Below, in pieces: positions 32,048 to 37,343 of a DNA stretch of 37,343 nt; within the stretch, counting starts at the first letter, position 1; the number at the start of each line of letters is the position of its first letter. The notes under the pieces are model-generated. The model did not search any database and was not told where the DNA came from. It was given only the letters and a program-made list of their open reading frames with translations. The stretch is from positions 1 through 37,343 of the forward strand of contig CAXGAP010000010.1 of the NCBI GenBank assembly GCA_964008075.1, written 5' to 3'. This stretch comes from UBA724 sp964008075 (GTDB taxonomy: Bacteria; Bacteroidota; Bacteroidia; Flavobacteriales; Flavobacteriaceae). Both the position numbers and the translations under genes were made by a program.

Positions 32048-32641
32048 TTCTGCACCCATGCTGGCAAGATGTTGTGTAGGCACTTGACAATCGATTAATT
32101 TATAATTGTTTTTTTTGAGCTCTTTGGCAAGTGAGATCAGGGCAACCTTACTGGCATTATTGGCCTTTGAAAACATACTCTCCCCACAGAACACAGTTCC
32201 TAAGTCAATGCCATACAGGCCCCCCACAAGAACGCCTTCCTCCCATACTTCAACAGAGTGGGCATGCCCTTGGGTGTGAAGAGTTGAGTATACTTCCATA
32301 AGTCCAGGGGTGATCCAAGTGCCATTTTGTCCAAATCGTTTGACTTTTGCACAGGCTTCTACAACATCGTCGAAAGCCTTATTGAAAGTCACTTCAAACT
32401 GTTTTTTTCGCAAGACTATGCGCATGCTTTTCGAAATTTTGACTTGATCTGGAAACAGGACCATCCGAGGGTCTGGGCTCCACCAGAGTAGAAAGTCATC
32501 AGATTCAAACCAGGGAAAAATACCTTTGCGATAGGCAAGCATGACTCGCTCGGGTTTCAAATCTCCCCCAACAGCAACAATCCCTTCATCAGAGGCTTGT
32601 TCTGGCGAAGGAAACAATAAAGCATCGGTCAAGCGATACAT
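32009..32641 (-). CDS. aat: Leucyl/phenylalanyl-tRNA-protein transferase
   Basis: A 210-aa enzyme that adds Leu or Phe from charged tRNA to proteins with N-terminal Arg or Lys, marking them for Clp degradation. Seen are EGIVAVGGDLKPERVMLAYRKG, FPWFESDDFLLWWSPDPRMV, GTWITPGLMEVYSTLH, GHAHSVEVWEEGVLVGGLYG, FCGESMFS, and the C-terminal LIDCQVPTQHLASMGAESIPR then FLTYL. The last 12 residues, which match the conserved end of the family, are encoded opposite the tag C-terminus. It follows DUF3127 by 12 bases and is probably co-transcribed with it. Confidence 0.96.
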   Translation of the reverse strand: MYRLTDALLFPSPEQASDEGIVAVGGDLKPERVMLAYRKGIFPWFESDDFLLWWSPDPRMVLFPDQVKISKSMRIVLRKKQFEVTFNKAFDDVVEACAKVKRFGQNGTWITPGLMEVYSTLHTQGHAHSVEVWEEGVLVGGLYGIDLGTVFCGESMFSKANNASKVALISLAKELKKNNYKLIDCQVPTQHLASMGAESIPRSEFLTYLS

Positions 32642-32653
32642 AATTAAGCCTAT

Positions 32654-33016
32654 TTAAAAAGGCAAGTCGTCTGGTGCCTCTGTATTGGTGTTTTCAGCAG
32701 GGTCGAATGGCGGTGGTGGGGGTTCTGGTGTTCCCGACTGCTCTAAGGATTCGATTCGCCAGCCTTGAATAGAATTGAAAAACTTTGTCTCACCTTGTGG
32801 ACTTTGCCATTCTCGCCCACGTAAATTAATGCCAACCTTCACACGATCATTTTCAGAAAAAGAATTGAGCAAATCACATTTGTCTTGTACAAACTCCAAT
32901 AATAAGTGTTGTGGATATTGCTCTTCAGTGGTTACGACAAGCTCACGCTTTCGAAAGCCATTGCTTCCATATTCTTTGGTTTCGTATATGTGTTTAATAC
33001 GTCCTAAAACTTCCAT
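32654..33016 (-). CDS. DUF3127 (OB-fold-like) protein with SSB-like acidic tail
   Basis: A 120-aa Bacteroidota-specific protein. Residues about 1-90 fit DUF3127, thought to be an OB fold (LGRIKHIYETKEYGSNGFRK at the start, ending FFNSIQGWRIE). After a proline-rich linker it ends in an acidic tip, PDDLPF, strikingly like the C-terminal DDxPF peptide by which SSB recruits repair proteins. This makes a single-stranded nucleic-acid or SSB-partner-related role plausible, but no function is established. It is encoded upstream of aat and divergent from the histidine kinase. Confidence 0.83.
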   Translation of the reverse strand: MEVLGRIKHIYETKEYGSNGFRKRELVVTTEEQYPQHLLLEFVQDKCDLLNSFSENDRVKVGINLRGREWQSPQGETKFFNSIQGWRIESLEQSGTPEPPPPPFDPAENTNTEAPDDLPF

Positions 33017-33037
33017 AAAGATTTATTTCGATACAAA

Positions 33038-33045
33038 CAAAACTA
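33038..33045 (-). promoter_or_regulatory. Possible -7 box of DUF3127-aat
   Basis: Minus-strand TAGTTTTG fits TAnnTTTG, 21 bases before the ATG. No good -33 element is visible. Confidence 0.42.
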
Positions 33046-33056
33046 CATATTTTGTG

Positions 33057-33089
33057 TTTGAAAACATTATTTAAAATCAATTATCTTAG
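33057..33089 (+). promoter_or_regulatory. Promoter of the histidine kinase gene
   Basis: TTTG (33057-33060), a 21-base spacer, then TATCTTAG (33082-33089), one mismatch from TAnnTTTG. The box ends 7 bases before the ATG, so the 5' leader would be very short. Confidence 0.5.
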
Positions 33090-33096
33090 TTGGCAA

Positions 33097-34260
33097 ATGA
33101 AAACTCCTGCTTTCTATTTGAAATCACAGTCCCGATTAGTCATTCTTATCCTATTGTCTGCCACAGTTGCATTGATTCTTTGGAGCCTTTTTCGACTGGT
33201 CAAACAAACCGAAATCGATGAACGTCAAAGAATGGAAGTTTGGGCGCTTGCCCAAAAACAGTTTGTAAAAAACATTGACTTAAACGATGATGTTGACCCT
33301 TTGATTTTTGAAGTGTTAACAAGTGAAAATAGCATACCCATGATTGTCGTTGATGAAAATGACAATATCATTTCATTCAATAACATCAACCCTCAACGTG
33401 CGCTTCTCAACGACTCTTTGTTGCTCAAAAACTCATTAGAAAATTTAAAAAAACAAAACGACCCCATCGAAATTGTTTTTGAAAATGCTGTAAATCAACG
33501 CATGTACTACGGGCAATCGGCTACGCTCGAAAAAATAAAGTTTTACCCAAGTGCTTTGTTGTTGCTTTTATTGACCATTGGTGCTTTGGTGTATTTTTAT
33601 TTGCGTACATCTCAAATTGCTGTCCAAAATAAACTTTGGACAGGCATGGCCAAGGAAACTGCCCATCAATTGGGAACACCCTTATCATCACTCATGGGGT
33701 GGGTTTCAATTTTGAAGTCTAAGGGATTAGAAGAAAAAATCACGACTCCCATGGAGGCTGACCTAAAGCGTTTGGAAACCATCACCAATCGATTTTCTAA
33801 AATTGGCTCTCTTCCTATCAAAACAGATACCGATATTGTCAGTAGCTCTCGCGAAGTGTTTGATTATCTTTCTGGAAAAGCCAGTCAAGGAATCGAATTT
33901 AAATTTAACGCCAGTGCCACAAAAATCAATTTGACTGTGAACAAGGAACTCTATTGTTGGGTGATTGAAAACCTCCTCAATAATGCCATTGATGCAGTTG
34001 TGGGAAAAGGAACCATTGAGCTCTCAATAGTCGATAGAAAAGATAAATTACTAATCAATATAATTGACAATGGGAAAGGAATTCCAAAGCAGTTGGTCAA
34101 TCGTATCTTCCAGCCTGGAGTTACAACAAAAAAGAGAGGCTGGGGAATGGGGTTATCGCTATGTCGGAGAATTATTGAAGAGTACCACCAAGGGAGTATT
34201 CAAGTGCGCTCAACTGCCGAAAATAAGGGGACACATTTTGAAATAGCTCTAAAGAGGTAA
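33097..34260 (+). CDS. Orphan sensor histidine kinase
   Basis: A 387-aa membrane kinase. From ATG 33097 there is a membrane helix (about 12-32), an extracytoplasmic PAS-like region (about 35-140, with IPMIVVDENDNIISFNN), a second helix (about 148-170), a DHp domain with the phosphorylated His in KETAHQLGTPLSSLMGW, and a HATPase domain with the N box ENLLNNAIDAV, G1 IDNGKGIP and G2 GWGMGLSL. No response regulator lies nearby. The conserved HQLGTPLSSLMGW form is common among Bacteroidota orphan kinases. Signal and partner are unknown. It converges on HIT with a 1-base gap. Confidence 0.92.
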   Translation: MKTPAFYLKSQSRLVILILLSATVALILWSLFRLVKQTEIDERQRMEVWALAQKQFVKNIDLNDDVDPLIFEVLTSENSIPMIVVDENDNIISFNNINPQRALLNDSLLLKNSLENLKKQNDPIEIVFENAVNQRMYYGQSATLEKIKFYPSALLLLLLTIGALVYFYLRTSQIAVQNKLWTGMAKETAHQLGTPLSSLMGWVSILKSKGLEEKITTPMEADLKRLETITNRFSKIGSLPIKTDTDIVSSSREVFDYLSGKASQGIEFKFNASATKINLTVNKELYCWVIENLLNNAIDAVVGKGTIELSIVDRKDKLLINIIDNGKGIPKQLVNRIFQPGVTTKKRGWGMGLSLCRRIIEEYHQGSIQVRSTAENKGTHFEIALKR

Positions 34261-34261
34261 G

Positions 34262-34651
34262 CTAAATTTTCGATCTGATTTTGTTCGCAATAGATTTAAA
34301 ATCTTCTTCCTGCATCTTTACTTTGGTTTGAAAGCTTATATCGGTCATATGATGAATGGGGATAAGATGTACATGAGCATGTGGTACTTCCAATCCTACT
34401 ACAGCCATAGCTACTCTTTTGCAGGGGACAGCTTGCTCAAGCGCACATGCAATTCTTTTTGAAAACTGCATCAGGTGTATATAGGTTTCTTGGTCGATGT
34501 CAAAAAGATTGTCCACTTCTTGTTTTGGAACACATAATGTATGACCAACCGCATTGGGGTTAATGTCCAAAAAGGCATAACAATGCTCATCCTCATCAAT
34601 TTTATATGAAGGAATTTCACCACTGATAATTTTGGTAAAAATAGAAGGCAT
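34262..34651 (-). CDS. HIT-family nucleotide hydrolase/transferase
   Basis: A 129-aa histidine-triad protein. It begins SIFTKIISGEIPSYKIDE, typical of bacterial HINT-like proteins, has FLDINPNAVGHTLCVPK, and the catalytic triad HAHVHLIPI near residue 100. The family cleaves phosphoramidates and related nucleotides such as AMP-lysine or dinucleoside polyphosphates; the substrate here is unknown. It follows greA after 2 bases in the same operon, and its stop lies one base from the end of the convergent kinase gene. Confidence 0.94.
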   Translation of the reverse strand: MPSIFTKIISGEIPSYKIDEDEHCYAFLDINPNAVGHTLCVPKQEVDNLFDIDQETYIHLMQFSKRIACALEQAVPCKRVAMAVVGLEVPHAHVHLIPIHHMTDISFQTKVKMQEEDFKSIANKIRSKI

Positions 34652-34653
34652 CT

Positions 34654-35127
34654 TTATCTGTTAATTGATAAAATTTCAAACTTAAGCACCCCATTTGGCA
34701 CAATGACTTCAGCAATATCACCAACACTGGTTCCCAAAAGACCCTTGCCTATGGGAGAACTCACTGAAATTTTCCCAGTCTTGATGTCTGCTTCACTCTC
34801 AGCAACCAAAGTATATGTCATTTCCATCATGTTGGCTATATTTCGGATGTTTACTTTTGAGAGTACATGAACCTTAGAGTCATCGAGTTGAGATTCGTCA
34901 ATCACTCTTGCGTTGGCTAGGGTTGCTTCTAGCTTTGAAATTTTTAATTCAAGAAGCCCTTGCGCTTCTTTAGCTGCATCATACTCAGCATTCTCGCTCA
35001 AGTCACCCTTGTCACGAGCCTCTGCAATTGCCTGTGATGCTTTTGGACGCTCAACATCTTTCAAATGGTTGAGTTCATCACGAAGTTTTTTAAGCCCCTC
35101 GGGCGTATAGTAAGAAACCGCACTCAT
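34654..35127 (-). CDS. greA: Transcription elongation factor GreA
   Basis: A 157-aa GreA that rescues backtracked RNA polymerase by stimulating transcript cleavage. The N-terminal coiled coil carries the functional tip (RDKGDLSENAEYDAAKEAQG, with acidic residues at the end), and the C-terminal FKBP-like domain includes SPIGKGLLGTSVGDIAEV. Length is standard. The ATG at 35127 follows a 47-base leader with a strong hairpin (next entry). HIT follows directly. Confidence 0.96.
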   Translation of the reverse strand: MSAVSYYTPEGLKKLRDELNHLKDVERPKASQAIAEARDKGDLSENAEYDAAKEAQGLLELKISKLEATLANARVIDESQLDDSKVHVLSKVNIRNIANMMEMTYTLVAESEADIKTGKISVSSPIGKGLLGTSVGDIAEVIVPNGVLKFEILSINR

Positions 35128-35146
35128 AGTTTTGATTTTTAGAAAG

Positions 35147-35170
35147 AAAAAATCCCAACACGTGGGATTT
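35147..35170 (-). promoter_or_regulatory. Hairpin with T-tract at the 5' end of the greA transcript
   Basis: Perfect 8-bp stem AAATCCCA / TGGGATTT with a 5-nt loop (35170-35163 and 35157-35150 on the minus strand), followed by a run of T residues reaching 35147. It looks like a terminator but begins only about 4 bases after the greA -7 box, so it would form the very 5' end of the mRNA. It could be a 5' stabiliser or an early attenuator. Confidence 0.6.
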
Positions 35171-35174
35171 ATAA

Positions 35175-35182
35175 CAAATATA
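35175..35182 (-). promoter_or_regulatory. Promoter -7 box of greA-HIT
   Basis: Minus-strand TATATTTG matches TAnnTTTG. The -33 region is A+T-rich without a clear TTTG. Confidence 0.55.
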
Positions 35183-35218
35183 CAAAAAACTAATTTTTAG
35201 CGTAATTTGTAACGAAAA

Positions 35219-35638
35219 ATGAAGCGACTACTACCTCTTATCGTTTGTGTCGTATTGGGATGTCAGGTGGATCCAGTAGAACAAAACCCCTACCTCAATA
35301 ATTTGCCGCCCTTTGAATTTGAGCTCAATCTCAATTTACCACAATATGATAACCTCCGCTTTGCTGGCGGAACGCTTACCCTTAGTCAGTTGGGGCTGAA
35401 GGGTGTGCATTTGTACAACCTCGATGGCTCCCTAATCCTGGCATGGGAAGCAAGCTGCCCCAACCAAAGACCTAGCGACTGCTCGAATACCATTGTGAAT
35501 GGCATTGAAGCCGTTTGTAATTGTGACGATTCCATCTACAGTCTAGTCACTGGTCAACCCTTAGGCGAGGATGTGGAATACGGTTTGGTCAACTACGGTA
35601 TTCGTCGTACTGGGAATCTCGTGCTTGTCTACAATTAG
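35219..35638 (+). CDS. Lipoprotein with a Rieske-like fold signature
   Basis: A 139-aa predicted lipoprotein. Signal peptide MKRLLPLIVCVVLGC has a lipobox ending in Cys15. The middle LPQYDNLRFAGGTLTLSQLG and the later AWEASCPNQRPSDC, VCNCDD, YSLVTGQPL segments follow the order of a Rieske iron-sulfur domain (CxH...CxxH, then TGxP). The two cluster histidines are not in place: after CPN comes Q, and CNCDD has Asp, so binding of a 2Fe-2S cluster is doubtful. I do not know its function. Its stop overlaps that of the convergent TonB receptor by 3 bases. The upstream TAATTTG is a weak promoter candidate. Confidence 0.7.
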   Translation: MKRLLPLIVCVVLGCQVDPVEQNPYLNNLPPFEFELNLNLPQYDNLRFAGGTLTLSQLGLKGVHLYNLDGSLILAWEASCPNQRPSDCSNTIVNGIEAVCNCDDSIYSLVTGQPLGEDVEYGLVNYGIRRTGNLVLVYN

Positions 35639-37343
35639 AAACGTATTGTCATCCCAGCCATAAAATGAAATCCTGCTTGCGGATAATATCCTACGCCTTC
35701 AATTGTTGTGATCATACCGGGATTCGTCCAATCATCGTCGTAGGTATAAAAATAGCCGTTGGATGTGTACTTTTCGTCCAGTACATTGTTCAACAACAAC
35801 TGCAGCTGTAAAGACTCACACCAAGATGGTGCTATCGTGTACTGGATGTTGATGTCTTGTGTGCTATATGCCGCTAGCTTTGATAAAGCAGAGTCGATAT
35901 TGCCAAGATACTGTTCCCCGACATATTTACTAAATAGACTCACTGTCAAGTCTTTTGTTGGGCTGTAGCTCAACTGGCTCCCGCCTATGACGCTTGGCGA
36001 AAAGGACAGATTGGTGTCTCCAAGAGCTTGTAACTTGTCGTCACGCTCAAAGAAGAAATCACGGTTTTTATTTTCACTTAACGACAGGTTGGATTGCCAT
36101 TGCCACTTGTCGGACATTGTCCAGCTGAGGTCAAACTCCACTCCCAAGCGGTAACTGCTCCCGCTATTTGTTCGTATAGGTGCTCCCACCTCGTCGATCG
36201 CCCCTGTCAGGACAAGCTGATTGGTGTAGTCCATAAAATACGCATTGGCAATAAACTGCAGATTTGATTTTTGATGACGCCACCCCAATTCAAAATCGGT
36301 TAACTCTTCAGGCAATGGATTTCCATTTTCAAAATCTGTTCGGTTGGGCTCTTTATGCGCTCGTGCAACAGAAAAATAAAGTTGATGATTGGGATTCATG
36401 CTAAAGGTAACCCCTGCTTTGGGGTTAAAAAACCCATAATTTCGGTTGACATCAATCGGCACTTGCCCTGCTTGCATGCCGTTGGCTTTGTAATCAATCC
36501 AACGGTACTGAACATCGGTATAAACCGTCCATTGACGACCAACTGCATGGGCGAGTTTTGCAAATACATTTGTGTCCGTTTTCTCTCCTTTGTTTTCGTA
36601 AAACCGATGGTTTGGCAGTGCCCCACCAGCGTTTTGCGCCCAAATCAAAGTGCCAAAGTGATCGCCATAATAATTACTGTATGAAAATCCTAAGTTGAGC
36701 TTCTGCTTGCCCTTTTCAAATGCTGCCATCAAATTGGCCACATAAAAGTCATTGTCCAACCATTTTTGGGTGATGTTTTCCATATCCACTGCATCGGCTT
36801 TAGGCAATTGAAGAAAGTCAGCTGAGGTATTCCCAGAAAATCCGGTATTTTGATCATACCAAATGTCATTAAGCTCTTGATAGTATCCCCTTCCATAGGT
36901 ATAATTCAAACCAAGGGCTAATGACCAATAGGCGTTGATCCCTTGCTCCCAATGCAACTGATAATGATCTTGATTATAATTATCTACTTGATCTTCATAA
37001 AACCCGATAACATTTCCGTCACTGTCGTAATTTTCACCAGCAGGATTATAGGTTCGATCGGTTGCTAAGGTTGTCCCATCGATTCCAAACCAAGATTGGT
37101 AGGTGCGTTCAAATCCACCAAATGCCAATGCTTTTATTTGGGTGTTTCCTTCTCTAAAAATTCCTTGCAGAAAATAGGACTTCAAATCAGAGCTGGCACG
37201 GTCAATATAGCCGTCAGAATCAATTTTGGATAGGCGGCCTGAGAGTTCAAATCGATCACTGATCGGTCCAGTTGAAAACATTACCGTATGCTTGCGCGTG
37301 GCAAAACTCCCAAAACTATTCCCCAATTGCACATAAGCGGACT
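35635..37343 (-). CDS. TonB-dependent receptor, C-terminal barrel (5' end outside window)
   Basis: An open frame of 569 codons running off the right edge. It covers most of a TonB-dependent outer-membrane beta-barrel: GNSFGSFATRKHTVMFSTG, GRLSKIDSDGYIDRASSDLK, repeated aromatic amphipathic strands, FNPKAGVTFSMNPNHQLYFS, LQLLLNNVLDEKYTSNGY, and the terminal strand AGFHFMAGMTIRF ending in Phe. The plug domain and TonB box would lie beyond 37343. The barrel resembles siderophore or iron-complex receptors of Flavobacteriia (the segment WFGIDGTTLATDRTYNPAGE), but the ligand cannot be read. The internal GTG at 37332 is not the start, since codons continue to the window end. Confidence 0.9.
   Translation of the reverse strand, partial: SAYVQLGNSFGSFATRKHTVMFSTGPISDRFELSGRLSKIDSDGYIDRASSDLKSYFLQGIFREGNTQIKALAFGGFERTYQSWFGIDGTTLATDRTYNPAGENYDSDGNVIGFYEDQVDNYNQDHYQLHWEQGINAYWSLALGLNYTYGRGYYQELNDIWYDQNTGFSGNTSADFLQLPKADAVDMENITQKWLDNDFYVANLMAAFEKGKQKLNLGFSYSNYYGDHFGTLIWAQNAGGALPNHRFYENKGEKTDTNVFAKLAHAVGRQWTVYTDVQYRWIDYKANGMQAGQVPIDVNRNYGFFNPKAGVTFSMNPNHQLYFSVARAHKEPNRTDFENGNPLPEELTDFELGWRHQKSNLQFIANAYFMDYTNQLVLTGAIDEVGAPIRTNSGSSYRLGVEFDLSWTMSDKWQWQSNLSLSENKNRDFFFERDDKLQALGDTNLSFSPSVIGGSQLSYSPTKDLTVSLFSKYVGEQYLGNIDSALSKLAAYSTQDINIQYTIAPSWCESLQLQLLLNNVLDEKYTSNGYFYTYDDDWTNPGMITTIEGVGYYPQAGFHFMAGMTIRF

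Noticed and set aside
36355..36684. 109-codon plus-strand frame in the TonB receptor region
   Set aside because: Antisense shadow of the receptor barrel.
1..37343. tRNA, rRNA, CRISPR, insertion sequences, prophage or defence systems
   Set aside because: None seen on either strand; no cloverleaf, regular repeat array, transposase or toxin-antitoxin pattern was found by reading.

Overview
The window looks like a chromosome segment from a marine-type member of the Flavobacteriia (Bacteroidota). The evidence is the gene set (bifunctional DAHP synthase/chorismate mutase, MetX/MetY, 2TM domain, DUF3098, DUF3127, DUF6588-like outer-membrane protein, SemiSWEET, SusC-era TonB receptor style), the A+T-rich sequence, weak or absent Shine-Dalgarno sites, and repeated promoter boxes of the Bacteroidota type TAnnTTTG. 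It is densely packed core-genome DNA: most neighbours overlap by 1-14 bases. I saw no tRNA, rRNA, IS element, CRISPR array or prophage.

Layout. 1-5139 (minus): an aromatic amino acid operon pheA - aminotransferase - tyrA - DAHP synthase/chorismate mutase, running on into rsgA and dtd. It is preceded by what reads as a complete transcription-attenuation module: a promoter, a 21-codon leader peptide with YYY..FY codons, an antiterminator segment and a terminator that abuts the pheA start. 5337-9403 (minus): a methionine/SAM operon metK - metY - metX - osmC, headed by a SAM-II riboswitch and an 11-bp perfect hairpin that reaches the metK start. 9441-14658: a predicted outer-membrane barrel protein, a deoxynucleoside kinase (plus), and pdhB - hppA (minus). 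14787-21202 (plus): a long run etfB - etfA - bifunctional nuclease - nucleoside transporter - thyA - 2TM/DHFR fusion - fabD. A perfect 12+12 bp palindrome lies in the divergent pdhB/etfB promoter region. 21212-24254: a nitroreductase, a DegT/DnrJ-type sugar aminotransferase, and waaA (Kdo transferase). 24392-24864: a decayed Lrp/AsnC-type regulator gene. 24871-28737 (minus): leuS - SemiSWEET - zinc metallopeptidase. 28834-32047 (plus): ftsX - DUF3098 - uppP - truB - tag. 32009-37343: aat and DUF3127 (minus), an orphan histidine kinase (plus), greA - HIT (minus), a Rieske-like lipoprotein (plus) and the 3' two-thirds of a TonB-dependent receptor (minus).

How it fits together. Two amino-acid operons carry two different RNA control devices. 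Ribosome stalling on Tyr/Phe codons would sense aromatic amino acids, and a SAM-binding pseudoknot would sense methionine status. The thyA-DHFR pair, with a nucleoside transporter upstream and a deoxynucleoside kinase nearby, forms a thymidylate/folate group; here the DHFR is predicted to be membrane-anchored. ftsX, uppP, waaA and the DegT enzyme are envelope functions. The most novel-looking items are the aromatic attenuator, the metK leader, the 2TM-DHFR fusion, the divergent-promoter palindrome, the 5'-terminal greA hairpin and the Lrp pseudogene. All functional statements are from reading the sequence; no database search or folding program was run.
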